Positions 34,759 through 43,867 are shown, numbered from the stretch's first letter. The stretch: DNA of 64,000 bases from an uncultured Clostridia bacterium (GCA_947166275.1 CAMVDP010000002.1:85236-149235); one strand, 5' to 3'. A program made the numbers and translations. The notes: generated from the sequence alone by a model not told the origin.

Positions 34759-35826
34759 ATGACACGAACAGACAGGATAGCGGCGGAGCTTAAAGACCCA
34801 ACACATGCTGCGCTCATAACAAGCCCTGTGGCAAGGCAGTACGCCAACGGCTTCAAGTCATCGGCGGGCATTGTTTTCGTAACGCGTGAGAAAAGCTACT
34901 TCCTCATCGACGCGAGATACTACGAAAAAGCCGCACAGCAGGCGGAAGGTGTCGAAGTGCAGCTGCTCACCGATATCCGCAAGCAGCTCTGGAGCATAAT
35001 CGAAACACACGGCATAAAGGTCATTTCCATTGAGAGCAAGACCGTCACGGTGAACGAGCTTGAGGATTTCAAGAAGCTCTTCAACCCGCTGATAGTCGAC
35101 CATTCCAACTGGCTCTCCACAACGTTGGAGAAAATGCGTATTATCAAAAGCCCGGAGGAGATACAGAAGATCGAAGCGGCGCAGCATATTTCTGACGCGG
35201 CTCTTTCGAAGCTGCTAACCAACATACGCCCCGGCATGACCGAGAAGCAGGTCGCTTCTGTGCTCGATTTCTACATGATGGATCTCGGTGCCGACGGAAT
35301 ATCCTTCGAGACCATCGCGGCAAGCGGTATCAACTCCGCCTGCCCCCACGCAGTCCCTACTGACAAGCCGATACAGAAGGGCGAGTTCCTTACGCTTGAT
35401 TTCGGTGCAGTCGTTGACGGATATCACTCCGATATGACACGTACTGTGGTAATAGGCGAACCTACCGAGGAAATGACAAAAGTGTACAACGCCGTGCTCG
35501 GAGCACAGACCGACGCGCTCAAGGCTGTTCACGCAGATATTACCGGTAAGCTCCTCGACAGCGTGGCAAGAAGCACACTCGAAGCCTGGGGATACGAAAA
35601 GTACTTCTCACATGGGCTCGGACACGGTGTCGGACTTGAGATACATGAATCCCCCACAGTCTCATCGAAAAGCCCTTTCACCCTCCACGAGGGAATGATA
35701 ATCACCATTGAGCCTGGCGTGTATATCCCGCATAAATACGGCGTGCGCATAGAGGACATGGTAGTGGTGACCACCGACGGCTGCATCGACCTCGCACACA
35801 GCCCCAAAACGCTTATAAGGATATGA
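34759..35826 (+). CDS. M24-family Xaa-Pro aminopeptidase/dipeptidase
   Basis: 355 residues: creatinase-like N-domain (1-125) and pita-bread catalytic domain with all five metal ligands in LTLDFGAVVDGYHSDMTRTVVIG, SHGLGHGVGLEIHESP, ITIEPGVY and GVRIEDMVVVT. Removes N-terminal residues before proline; pairs functionally with proline-rich protein turnover. Cytoplasmic. 19 bp after aroQ. Confidence 0.95.
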   Translation: MTRTDRIAAELKDPTHAALITSPVARQYANGFKSSAGIVFVTREKSYFLIDARYYEKAAQQAEGVEVQLLTDIRKQLWSIIETHGIKVISIESKTVTVNELEDFKKLFNPLIVDHSNWLSTTLEKMRIIKSPEEIQKIEAAQHISDAALSKLLTNIRPGMTEKQVASVLDFYMMDLGADGISFETIAASGINSACPHAVPTDKPIQKGEFLTLDFGAVVDGYHSDMTRTVVIGEPTEEMTKVYNAVLGAQTDALKAVHADITGKLLDSVARSTLEAWGYEKYFSHGLGHGVGLEIHESPTVSSKSPFTLHEGMIITIEPGVYIPHKYGVRIEDMVVVTTDGCIDLAHSPKTLIRI

Positions 35827-35909
35827 TGTGTGAAGATAGCCGATTTGAGCTCCCGCTACAGCGGAAAATTCGGCAAAACGCAAAAAATTCCGAAAATTTT
35901 TAAAAACTA

Positions 35910-35938
35910 TTGCTTTTTTTTCGAAAATATAGTACAAT
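35910..35938 (+). promoter_or_regulatory. efp promoter
   Basis: TTGCTT (35910-35915), 17-bp spacer, TACAAT (35933-35938), in an A/T-rich gap before efp. Confidence 0.72.
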
Positions 35939-35999
35939 ATATAAAATGTGATAATGTGCAGATAACGGAAACACGGCATATTACAAGGAGGATAAACCA

Positions 36000-36563
36000 A
36001 TGATAACAGCAGGCGATTTCAGAAACGGTATGACATTCGAAGAAGACGGACAGGTAATGCAGGTCGTCGAGTTCCAGCATGTTAAGCCCGGTAAGGGTGC
36101 CGCTTTCGTAAGAACAAAGACCAAGAACGTTCTCACAGGCGCAGTAGTTGAAAAGTCATACAACCCCACAGCAAAGTTCCCTACCGCTTTCATTGAGAGA
36201 AAGGATATGGAATACACATACGCCGACGGCGAACTGTACCACTTCATGGACAGCGAGACATACGAGGACGTTCCGATCAACGCGTCTGAAGTCGGCGACA
36301 GCTTCAAGTTCGTAAAGGAGAACACAGTCTGCAAGATCCTTTCCTACAAGGGCAAGGTATTCGGCGTTGAACCGCCTAACTTCGTAGAACTCGAAGTAAC
36401 ACAGACTGACCCCGGCTTCAAGGGCGATACTGCTACCAACGCTACAAAGCCCGCTACACTCGAGACCGGTGCAGAGATCAGAGTTCCGCTCTTCATCGAT
36501 ATCGGTGATGTTATCCGTATCGATACAAGAACCGGCGAGTACATGGAGCGCGCAAACAAGTAA
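36000..36563 (+). CDS. efp: translation elongation factor P
   Basis: Rescues ribosomes stalled at polyproline. 187 residues in three beta-barrel domains; the tip loop [12 protein letters not shown] carries the lysine that is modified in many bacteria. End motif [26 protein letters not shown] lies well placed before ATG 36000. A likely client, the nine-proline run of PolC, lies in the same window. Confidence 0.97.
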   Translation: MITAGDFRNGMTFEEDGQVMQVVEFQHVKPGKGAAFVRTKTKNVLTGAVVEKSYNPTAKFPTAFIERKDMEYTYADGELYHFMDSETYEDVPINASEVGDSFKFVKENTVCKILSYKGKVFGVEPPNFVELEVTQTDPGFKGDTATNATKPATLETGAEIRVPLFIDIGDVIRIDTRTGEYMERANK

Positions 36564-36599
36564 GAACTGTTTTATAACTATGATCATGAGGTGTATGTT

Positions 36600-37004
36600 A
36601 TGGAAAACATGACCATTGCCGAAAAGGTATCATATATCAAAGGCCTTGCCGAAGGACTCAAGCTCAATACAGAGACTCCCGAGGGCAAGATTCTCGCGGC
36701 TATCATCGATGTGCTCGGTGATATCGCACTCAACATCGAAGATATCGACAGCGACCTTGCCGACGTTTCCGATGTCGTTACAGACCTTGAGGAAAGCGTT
36801 ATGAACCTTGAGGACGAAGTTTACGGCACAGAGGACGACGACTACGGCGATGACGACGAGGATGATGACTCTTATGAGATCACCTGCCCGAACTGCAATA
36901 ACACGATGGTGACAGACTTCGCCACTATTGAGTCGGGTAACCTTGTCTGCCCCAACTGCGGCAGTGTCATCGAGTTCGAGATCGACGACGAAGACGACGA
37001 ATAA
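36600..37004 (+). CDS. CD1247-type protein with acidic linker and zinc ribbon
   Basis: 134 residues. The N-terminal helical domain (EKVSYIKGLAEGLKLNTETPEGKIL, ADVSDVVTDLEESVMNLEDE) matches what is called the CD1247 N-terminal domain, common after efp in clostridia. A linker of about 15 acidic residues joins a two-CxxC ribbon (CPNCNNTM and CPNCGSVI), with an acidic end. GAGGTG supports ATG 36600 over GTG 36591. Function unknown. Confidence 0.82.
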   Translation: MENMTIAEKVSYIKGLAEGLKLNTETPEGKILAAIIDVLGDIALNIEDIDSDLADVSDVVTDLEESVMNLEDEVYGTEDDDYGDDDEDDDSYEITCPNCNNTMVTDFATIESGNLVCPNCGSVIEFEIDDEDDE

Positions 37005-37040
37005 TACGGCAATAACGCCTATTATAAACAAAACAAAAAT

Positions 37041-37363
37041 GTTTCGGGGCGGAGTGAAATTCTCCACCGGCGGTGCTGCACGACGCAGCCGTTAAGCTCC
37101 TGCGAGAGAGCTGACGATAGTCCGCGAACGCCTTATATGGTGCCGAATCGGTGAAATTCCGATACCGACGGTAAACGGATAACTGTGGTGGGTGTATGCG
37201 CCCATAGGAGATCCTGCTGCATGACGCAGCAAAGGAGCTCCCCAGAGCGCGTCAGGACGACGCGCCCATAGGAGATCCTGCTGCATGACGCAGCAAAGGA
37301 GCTCCCCAGAGCGCGTCAGGACGACGCGCCCATAGGAGATCCGAAAGTCCGGATGAAAGAAAC
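37041..37363 (+). ncRNA. FMN riboswitch (RFN element) with greatly enlarged P6 arm
   Basis: The conserved RFN core is present: TCGGGGCGGAGTGAAATTCT, CCACCGGCGGT, AGTCCGCGAACG, ATCGGTGAAATTCCGATACC, GACGGT and AGTCCGGATGAAAGAAAC. P1 is GTTTC (37041-37045) with GAAAC (37359-37363). In most RFN elements GACGGT and AGTCCGGATG lie a few bases apart, closing P6 (GAC/GTC, 37167-37169 with 37347-37349). Here about 170 nt are inserted, starting with an added stem CGGAT/ATCCG (37176-37180 with 37339-37343). The P3 arm is also extended by a GCTGC-ACGAC-GCAGC hairpin. The aptamer is followed by a terminator and ribU, so FMN should cause early termination. Confidence 0.95.
37198..37342 (+). repeat. 64-bp perfect tandem repeat inside the FMN riboswitch
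   Basis: Two identical 64-bp units (37198-37261 and 37262-37325) and the first 17 bp of a third (37326-37342). Each unit contains self-complementary pieces: AGGAGATCCT; TGCTGC-ATGAC-GCAGCA; GGAGCTCC; and, across the unit end, GCGCGTC-AGGAC-GACGCGC. Before duplication the arm would have closed as TGGGTG-TATG-CGCCCA. All of it lies within the peripheral P6 helix, so the FMN-binding core is not interrupted. Confidence 0.95.
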
Positions 37364-37380
37364 AAGCCTGTAAAGGTGTC

Positions 37381-37414
37381 GCCCTGCTGTTTTTATGCGC
37401 AGCAGGGCGTTTTT
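37381..37414 (+). terminator. FMN riboswitch expression-platform terminator
   Basis: GCCCTGCTG (37381-37389) and CAGCAGGGC (37400-37408) form a perfect 9-bp stem followed by GTTTTT. It sits 17 nt after the aptamer and 28 nt before ribU, the classic attenuation layout. Confidence 0.9.
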
Positions 37415-37441
37415 GTTCCTCCGAAGGAAATGGAGTACATC

Positions 37442-38053
37442 ATGTCAGAAAACACTATCCAGAAAAAAAAGCCAAACCACGTACGATTCCTCACACTCAC
37501 GGCGATACTTACGGCTATCGCGGTGATACTGCAGTACCTTGAATTTCCGGTGCCGCTGATACCAAGCTTCGTGAAGTTCGACTTCTCGGATCTGCCCGCG
37601 ATACTTGCGGCGTTCCTCGTTTCACCGCTCTCCGGTATAGCAGTCTGTATGCTCAAAAACCTGATACACATTGCGGTTTCGATGTCAGCAGGTGTCGGAG
37701 AGCTCTGCAACTGCCTGCTCGGTATAGCTATGGTCGTTCCCGCGTGGCTCATATACAAGATAAAGCCGTCGAAGGTGAATGCCGCGCTCGCTATGATCGC
37801 CGGCTCATGTGTAGCAGCTGCCGCAAGCCTTCCGATAAACTACTTCATAACCTACCCGTTCTACGAGAACTTCTACGGGCTTCCCATGGAAGCGATACTC
37901 GGAATGTACCGCGAGATAAACGACGGTGTGGGCTCGCTCTGGGATGCACTGATATGGTTCAATCTGCCGTTCACATTCGTCAAGTTCATGGTAGACTCGA
38001 TCATCGTATTCTTTATCTACAAGCCGCTCGCAAAAGTCACAAAGAAATACTGA
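37442..38053 (+). CDS. ribU: riboflavin ECF transporter S component RibU
   Basis: 203 residues, six membrane segments, no ATPase of its own; binds riboflavin and docks on a shared ECF module encoded elsewhere. Family marks: LTLTAILTAIAVILQYLEFPVPLIP, FDFSDLPAILAAFLVSPLSGI and LKNLIHIAVS. GGAGTACATC places the start at ATG 37442; upstream in-frame codons lie in the terminator. Control by the FMN riboswitch confirms the substrate. Confidence 0.95.
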   Translation: MSENTIQKKKPNHVRFLTLTAILTAIAVILQYLEFPVPLIPSFVKFDFSDLPAILAAFLVSPLSGIAVCMLKNLIHIAVSMSAGVGELCNCLLGIAMVVPAWLIYKIKPSKVNAALAMIAGSCVAAAASLPINYFITYPFYENFYGLPMEAILGMYREINDGVGSLWDALIWFNLPFTFVKFMVDSIIVFFIYKPLAKVTKKY

Positions 38054-38058
38054 TCCGG

Positions 38059-38087
38059 CTCCCCTGCCTCATCGCAGGGGAGTTTCT
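38059..38087 (+). terminator. ribU intrinsic terminator
   Basis: CTCCCCTGC (38059-38067), loop of 6, GCAGGGGAG (38074-38082), then TTTCT. Confidence 0.85.
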
Positions 38088-38156
38088 GCGTTATCTGACA
38101 TGACCCGCGAACCGAAAGAGTATGCTCAACACAAGTCCTGTTTACCTTGCAGGCAT

Positions 38157-38198
38157 AAAAAAACAGCCTCCGGAACGATCCACTGTCGTACCGGAGGC
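38157..38198 (-). terminator. opp operon terminator
   Basis: Minus strand: GCCTCCGG (complement of 38191-38198) pairs with CCGGAGGC (complement of 38166-38173), extended by ACAG/CTGT-like flanks. It is followed by a T-run (complement of 38157-38163). Located 9 bp after the last opp gene. Confidence 0.85.
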
Positions 38199-38206
38199 AT
38201 TCTGTT

Positions 38207-39226
38207 TTATTCAGTAGCTTTCTTGACCCCCTCTGCCACAAGGTGACAGCCGACCATAAGAAGTATCATTATGATCGCGGGAGGAATGAGCTTGTACGGA
38301 TGCAGCAGTGCGTTCGCAAAGCCGTCCGACAGCAGCGTTCCCAGCGAGCATGTACCCGCAGGCATCCCAAGACCCACGAAGCTTAAGAACGCTTCCAGGA
38401 ATACTGCTGAAGGGATACTGAGCATTATCTGCGTCACAAGCTTGCCGACGATGTTCGGGACTATCTCGCGGAATATCAGGTGTAAATGCCCCGCGCCCAT
38501 GGTCTTTGCAGCCTGGACGTACTCGAGCTGCTTTACCTTGAGCACCTCGGAGCGTGCGATAAGACTCATCTCGAACCACCCCGAAAGCATCAGCGCGAAC
38601 ATGATAGAGCCCATACCCGGTTTAAGCACGAGCATAAGCAGCGTCACAACGACAAGCGTCGGAATACTTCCTATGATGTCGACTATCCTCTGCATGATAA
38701 TGTCGGTCACGCCGCCGAAATATCCGGAGATTATGCCGTAGTTCATGCCGATCAGCAGGTTTATCGCTGTCGCCGCGAATGCGATGATAAGCGATATGCG
38801 AAGCCCCATGAAGCATCTCGCGAACATATCACGCCCGAGCTTATCGGTACCGAAGAGATAATACTCGTTAGTGAGTCCGAGCTCGTCATACTTGTTGTCG
38901 GTAATATAGCCGCTTGTCATCGGTACAGCTTCCGAGCCGTCAAGTATGCCTGCCGAGGCAAGCACCGGCACACGCGGCGCAAGATTTGCACGGGTCAGAT
39001 CCTGGTCGTCATAGCTGTGACCGGAGATGTACGGGCCGACAATGGCAAGCAGTACCAGCAGGCATATTATCACGACGCCGAGAACGCTCGACTTATTCGA
39101 GAAAAAGCGCCTGACAGTCTCGTGCTTCACGCCGCCGATAGATTCTTTCACAGCGCTTCGGGTAAGTTCAGGAGGAGCAAGGACAAAGTCCTCCTTTACA
39201 GGTATGTATGCGGTTTCGTTGTTCAT
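38207..39226 (-). CDS. oppC: peptide ABC transporter permease (OppC-like)
   Basis: 339 residues. Cytoplasmic N-terminus, first membrane segment (about 48-68), a periplasm-side insert of about 60 residues, then LFGTDKLGRDMFARCFMGLRISL and five more segments. The EAA loop that contacts the ATPases is EYVQAAKTMGAGHLHLIFREIVPN. Last gene of oppDFABC, 23 bp after oppB, with a terminator next. Confidence 0.93.
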   Translation of the reverse strand: MNNETAYIPVKEDFVLAPPELTRSAVKESIGGVKHETVRRFFSNKSSVLGVVIICLLVLLAIVGPYISGHSYDDQDLTRANLAPRVPVLASAGILDGSEAVPMTSGYITDNKYDELGLTNEYYLFGTDKLGRDMFARCFMGLRISLIIAFAATAINLLIGMNYGIISGYFGGVTDIIMQRIVDIIGSIPTLVVVTLLMLVLKPGMGSIMFALMLSGWFEMSLIARSEVLKVKQLEYVQAAKTMGAGHLHLIFREIVPNIVGKLVTQIMLSIPSAVFLEAFLSFVGLGMPAGTCSLGTLLSDGFANALLHPYKLIPPAIIMILLMVGCHLVAEGVKKATE

Positions 39227-39249
39227 TCTTCTTTTACCTCACTTTCCCG

Positions 39250-40182
39250 TTAATCGCGGCCGCCGAGACGCACACGCGGGTCGATGATACAGTACAGTAT
39301 ATCAAGCAGTAGCATCACAACGATGTACAGCGCCGAATATATAAAGCTTAATGCGATGACCACGCTGTAATCGTTGGAATCTATCGCGCTTGTGAGAAGT
39401 CCGCCCACTCCGGGAACAGAGAACATGCGTTCGATCACGAGCGAGCCGGTGAGCAGGCTCACGAGAAGGCTCGCCACTACCGTAATGACTGGCATCAGCG
39501 AGTTTTTCAGCACATACTTCATTATCACGGTGCCGTTGGGAAGACCCTGACACTTCGCAAAAAGCACGTAATCAGACTTCATGACGTCGCTCGCTTCAGC
39601 CTTCGCGAAACGCGCTATGACCGACATTACCCCGAAGCTCATCGCCATTATCGGCATGACTGTGGATAGTATCGGTGTGCGGAAATCATACAGGAGCGGA
39701 AGCATGTCGACTCTGTATCCCAGAAAGTAGGAGAAGAACATTGCGAATATGTATGACGGCACCGCTATTCCGAGCAGTGTGAATAACCCGTATATAAAGT
39801 TCAGCACCTTATTGCGGAAAAATGCTGTAAGAAAGCCCAGCACCAGCCCAGAAAACGTACCGACGATCATACTCGCGAGACCTATCTGCACAGTTATGGG
39901 GAACCTGTTAACGAGAAGCTCGGTTATCGGTGTGTTCGCCGAAAGCGAATAACTTACGCCAAGATCACCGCGCAGCATATTGACGATGTACCTGAAAAAC
40001 TGCTCGATGACGGGTCGGTCAAGCCCGTATTTTTCCTTGAGTTGAGCTACCTGCTCCGGAGAAAGCTTCTCGTCATTGAAGGGCGAGCCCGGCATCAGCT
40101 GGAGCAGCAGAAACAGTATCAGCAGTATCACAAGCAGCGTGATAACAGATATCAGAAGCCGCTTTCCTATGTATTTCAGCAT
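39250..40182 (-). CDS. oppB: peptide ABC transporter permease (OppB-like)
   Basis: 310 residues, six membrane segments. LKYIGKRLLISVITLLVILL at the start, LSPEQVAQLKEKYGLDRPVIEQF, and an EAA loop around DYVLFAKCQGLPNGTVIMKYVLKNSLMP. The ATG overlaps the end of oppA by one base, so translation is coupled. Confidence 0.94.
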   Translation of the reverse strand: MLKYIGKRLLISVITLLVILLILFLLLQLMPGSPFNDEKLSPEQVAQLKEKYGLDRPVIEQFFRYIVNMLRGDLGVSYSLSANTPITELLVNRFPITVQIGLASMIVGTFSGLVLGFLTAFFRNKVLNFIYGLFTLLGIAVPSYIFAMFFSYFLGYRVDMLPLLYDFRTPILSTVMPIMAMSFGVMSVIARFAKAEASDVMKSDYVLFAKCQGLPNGTVIMKYVLKNSLMPVITVVASLLVSLLTGSLVIERMFSVPGVGGLLTSAIDSNDYSVVIALSFIYSALYIVVMLLLDILYCIIDPRVRLGGRD

Positions 40183-41816
40183 TATCGCACCTCCTTTGTA
40201 AGACCGGTCACCACAAACCCGGTACCTGTCGGAGTAAGGCGAAAGCCCTCGACTCCCTCATGCACGAGGTACGAACGTCCGACTGTCCAGAGCGGTATCA
40301 CTGCCGCGTCCTCCATCAGCATTTCTTCAGCGCGGTGCATGAGATTCACACGCTCCTCGTTATTATTCGCGACCTCCGCGCTCTGACAGCGTTCGATCAG
40401 AGCTTCATAATCCGGATCGTTGTAGCTGTTCGTGTGATCCGTGGAAAGGAAGCAGCTCAAAAACGCTGTGGGATCCGAATAATCGGCTACCCAGCCCACC
40501 ATTATCATGTCAAAGTCTCCCGACATACGAATACGCGAGTGCTCCTTTCGCGGCACCGGTTTCAGCTCGATCTTCAGTCCCGGCAGCGCTTTTTCCATCT
40601 GCGCGCATATTGCCTCGGCAACATCGCCGGAAGTCGTTGCATACACAAAATTCAGAGTCAGCGACGAAATGCCGAGCTCGCTCAATCCGAGCTCCCACAG
40701 CCGCTTCGCTTCATCAGTGTCATATACTGCGTATTCGTCGTACATCGTGCGATCACCGGCGAAATCCGACCCATCGGGATCCTTGTAGAACCCGGGCGGT
40801 ATTATCCGCGTTATCGAGGAATACCCTGTCCTCAGCAGATTTTCAACAAGTGAGACGCGGTCGATGCTCTTCGAAAGCGCCATGCGAATATTCCTGTTTT
40901 TGAGAGCAGGGTTTGTTCCGTGATTTATGTCAATGAACGAAAGCATCGCCTGCGGATATACGTGAAGCTCCGGGTCGCCCTCGGTAAGCTCTGTGAGCTC
41001 GCCGGTGATCTGCGTTATATCGACCACGCCCGACTCATAGCACATCACAGCCTGTTGATTGGCGTTTATGACCTGGAGTGTTATGCCCTCTATACTTATG
41101 TTATCGGCATTCAGGTAGTAAGGGTTCTTGGTCAGATGTATCTGCATTGCAAGAGGCTCATATCTGTCCATGATGTACGGTCCGGCGTAAAGCATCGTGT
41201 CCGCCCTTTTCGCGTAGTCCTCTCCCACTACATGATAATAATCCTCGCAGCAGGGAGAAAAGTTCGGCAGTGTTACCAGCGCACGGAAATACGGACAGGG
41301 AGCTTCGAGCTCCACAATGAGTGTCCTGTCGTCGAGCGCTCTCACACCGAGCTCGTTCACCGGCATCTTACCTGTATTTATCTCCCTGGCATTTTTCACC
41401 ATACAGCTGTCCGTTATCAGGTACACACTGTTGCTGCCGACATCGGGGTCTGCAAGACGCTGCATGGCAAATACGAAGTCTTCCGCGAGAAGCGGACGGC
41501 CATCGCTCCACTTAAGCCCTTCCTTCAGATGAAACGTATATATGAGTCCGTCATCCGATACTTCACTGCTCTCCGCGAGACATGGCACCAGTTCATGGTC
41601 GGGAGTGTACTCATAAAGCGTGGCAACAAAGAAAGATATAACGTTGTTCGTGTTTATCTCATAGGTAAGCTGCGGATCCACAGTCGACGGCGAATCATTA
41701 AGCGCTATGTTGAGCTCCGTATTCACCGAGTCACTGCTGCAGCCGCCGAGCACGCCGGTCATCATCACCAGCGACAGCAGTACGCTTACCGTTTTTTTCA
41801 TTCCTCTTCTGTCCAT
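40182..41816 (-). CDS. oppA: oligopeptide-binding lipoprotein (OppA-like)
   Basis: 544 residues. Lipoprotein signal ending in lipobox VLGGC (Cys about 26), then the SBP family 5 fold: LNIALNDSPSTVDPQLTYEINT, YTFHLKEGLKWSDGRPLLAEDFVFAMQRLADP, and a C-terminal MLMEDAAVIPLWTVGRSYLVHEGVEG. Captures peptides outside the membrane for OppBC. Start 41816 is preferred for its GAGGAG site; it overlaps the oppF end by 19 nt. Unusually, oppA is third in the operon rather than first. Confidence 0.94.
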   Translation of the reverse strand: MDRRGMKKTVSVLLSLVMMTGVLGGCSSDSVNTELNIALNDSPSTVDPQLTYEINTNNVISFFVATLYEYTPDHELVPCLAESSEVSDDGLIYTFHLKEGLKWSDGRPLLAEDFVFAMQRLADPDVGSNSVYLITDSCMVKNAREINTGKMPVNELGVRALDDRTLIVELEAPCPYFRALVTLPNFSPCCEDYYHVVGEDYAKRADTMLYAGPYIMDRYEPLAMQIHLTKNPYYLNADNISIEGITLQVINANQQAVMCYESGVVDITQITGELTELTEGDPELHVYPQAMLSFIDINHGTNPALKNRNIRMALSKSIDRVSLVENLLRTGYSSITRIIPPGFYKDPDGSDFAGDRTMYDEYAVYDTDEAKRLWELGLSELGISSLTLNFVYATTSGDVAEAICAQMEKALPGLKIELKPVPRKEHSRIRMSGDFDMIMVGWVADYSDPTAFLSCFLSTDHTNSYNDPDYEALIERCQSAEVANNNEERVNLMHRAEEMLMEDAAVIPLWTVGRSYLVHEGVEGFRLTPTGTGFVVTGLTKEVR

Positions 41817-42742
41817 TTTTCAAACTCCTCATCGGTACAACGTACTCTGTGTGTGGATGTGATGTCATGCCATGTGCCGAGTGCATAATCTATGCCCGAC
41901 TCGCTCCTGTCATATCTTCGGGACTCATCGGACGGTATCACCGGGTTCATGCGCGGTATCGCCGCAAGCAGGCTCTGTGTGTACGGGTGCAGCGGCTCAC
42001 TGAATATCTCCTCCGAAGTACCTACCTCAAGCAGATACCCGAGGTGCAGCACGCCTATACGATCGGACAGGAATCTCACCATACTCAAGTCATGTGAGAT
42101 GAACAGGAATGATGTACCGGTCTCCTCCTTGATATGGTGGAGCATATTGACTATCTGCGCCTGCACCGATGCGTCGAGCGCAGCTATACACTCGTCCGCT
42201 ATGATGAGCTTGGGCTTTACTGCCAGCGCCCTCGCGATGCCGATCCTCTGCCGCTGTCCGCCGGAGAAATCCTTCGGGTATCGGTTACGGTACTCCACAG
42301 GGATACCGACCTTTTCAAGCATCTGATCCACTATCTGATCCTGCTCCTCGCGGGACTTCCCGATATGCTGTATCAGAAGCGCCTGACGGATAAGCTCGCC
42401 CGCCTGTTTTTTGGGGTTAAGCGAGGACATGGGATCCTGGAATATCATCTGTATACCGCGTGTCTTTTCGTTGTATTCTTTGCGGCTTCTGATACCTGTG
42501 AGCTCGTTGCCCTCAAATGTGATCCTGCCGCTCGTTGCTTTGTTCAGACCGATTATACACTTGCCTATGGTGGACTTACCGCTTCCGGACTCGCCCACGA
42601 GCCCGAATGTTTCCCCTTCACCGATATCGAAGCTTATATGCTCGGATGCCTTGACTCTCTTTCCGCCTGTATCAAAGTACATACAAAGGTCATCTACCGA
42701 AAGCAGGACGGGCTTTTCATTATTATTCACTTTCGTTGACAT
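41798..42742 (-). CDS. oppF: peptide ABC transporter ATP-binding protein (OppF-like)
   Basis: 314 residues. Walker A LVGESGSGKSTIGKCIIGL, Q-loop MIFQDPMSSLNPKK, signature FSGGQRQRIGIARAL, Walker B LIIADECIAALD and H-loop FISHDLSMVRFL. The Walker B region reads DECIAALD rather than the usual DEPVSALD. C-terminal oligopeptide extension HPYTQSLLAAIP. Overlaps oppD by 20 nt and oppA by 19 nt. Confidence 0.95.
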   Translation of the reverse strand: MSTKVNNNEKPVLLSVDDLCMYFDTGGKRVKASEHISFDIGEGETFGLVGESGSGKSTIGKCIIGLNKATSGRITFEGNELTGIRSRKEYNEKTRGIQMIFQDPMSSLNPKKQAGELIRQALLIQHIGKSREEQDQIVDQMLEKVGIPVEYRNRYPKDFSGGQRQRIGIARALAVKPKLIIADECIAALDASVQAQIVNMLHHIKEETGTSFLFISHDLSMVRFLSDRIGVLHLGYLLEVGTSEEIFSEPLHPYTQSLLAAIPRMNPVIPSDESRRYDRSESGIDYALGTWHDITSTHRVRCTDEEFEKWTEEE

Positions 42743-43805
42743 ACTCTCTGCCCTCCTGTTTCATCCTGTTGATGCGTTCACGCAGAGCGTCAGGCATCTT
42801 TACCTCGGGCGCTCTCACATCAAGCAGCCATGTCGCCGCGAAATGTGATCCCGATACATGGAACAGCGGCGGTTCAGCCTTGAAATCCACTGCAAGCGCG
42901 TACGGGTTTCTTGGTGCGAACGCGTCACCCACTATTTCCTTTGCAAGGTTCGGCGGTGTACCGGGTATAGAATACAGCTCGCCTTTATCGTCAGAAAGCT
43001 CCGGCACCGCAGACAGCAGTCCCCATGTATACGGATGACGCGGATCGTAGAAGATATCGAACACGGTGCCGTACTCCACGATCTTTCCTGCGTACATCAC
43101 GCCTACGTAATCCGCTATCTTTGCCACTACCCCGAGGTTGTGAGTTATGAATATGACCGATATGCCCCTTGCCCGCCGGATATTCTCCAGAAGCTCGATG
43201 ATACGGTTCTGTATCGTAACATCAAGCGCTGTGGTAGGCTCGTCGCAGATTATTATCTCCGGGTCGCATGACAAAGCTATCGCTATGACGATCCTCTGCC
43301 GCATACCGCCGGAAAGCTGATGCGGATACTGCCTCATGGTGCGCTCCGGGTCGGTTATACCGACCTCACGCATAAGCTCCAGCGAACGCGAGTAGGCTTC
43401 CCTTCTGTCCGAGTGTTTATGGCTCCGTATGGATGTTATAAGCTGTGCGCCTATGGTCATGGTGGGGTTCAGAGATGTCATCGGATCCTGGAAAACCATG
43501 GCGATCTTCGAACCGTTGATATTCTTTCTGCGCCACGAGCTTTTTTTGCCAAGAAGGTCAATTTCGACGTCCTTGCCGTGATATATCACTTTGCCGGAGT
43601 TTATCACCGCGTTTTCGGGAAGTATCCCCATGATAGTCTTTGCTGTTATACTCTTGCCGCAGCCGGACTCGCCGACAAGGGCAAGCACTTCGTTCTCCCG
43701 CAGTTCGAAATCCACACCGCGTATCGCGTGGATATCTCCGGTGGGCATCCTGAACGAGATATCGAGGTCTTTCACCTCGATGACCAGTCTGTTATCGTCG
43801 CTCAT
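42723..43805 (-). CDS. oppD: peptide ABC transporter ATP-binding protein (OppD-like)
   Basis: 360 residues from ATG 43803-43805, which has an AAGGAGG site. Walker A LVGESGCGKSITAKTIMGI, Q-loop MVFQDPMTSLNPTM, signature LSGGMRQRIVIAIAL, Walker B IIICDEPTTALDV, H-loop FITHNLGVVAKI. The C-terminal HPYTWGLLSAVPEL and the Cys-poor oligopeptide domain are present; the Fe-S cysteines of some OppD proteins are missing. First gene of the operon. Confidence 0.95.
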   Translation of the reverse strand: MSDDNRLVIEVKDLDISFRMPTGDIHAIRGVDFELRENEVLALVGESGCGKSITAKTIMGILPENAVINSGKVIYHGKDVEIDLLGKKSSWRRKNINGSKIAMVFQDPMTSLNPTMTIGAQLITSIRSHKHSDRREAYSRSLELMREVGITDPERTMRQYPHQLSGGMRQRIVIAIALSCDPEIIICDEPTTALDVTIQNRIIELLENIRRARGISVIFITHNLGVVAKIADYVGVMYAGKIVEYGTVFDIFYDPRHPYTWGLLSAVPELSDDKGELYSIPGTPPNLAKEIVGDAFAPRNPYALAVDFKAEPPLFHVSGSHFAATWLLDVRAPEVKMPDALRERINRMKQEGREYVNESE

Positions 43806-43867
43806 ACATGACCTCCTTATAGTACACATTCCGGCGCTTTTCATATATGACAGCACCGACCAAGAAA

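Noticed and set aside
36591..36599. GTG start for the CD1247-like gene
   Set aside because: It sits within the GAGGTG ribosome site that serves ATG 36600.
37092..37286. 64-codon minus-strand open frame
   Set aside because: Falls on structured RNA of the FMN riboswitch and has no coding signs.
37198..37342. CRISPR array
   Set aside because: The repeats are directly abutting with no spacers and lie within a riboswitch arm.
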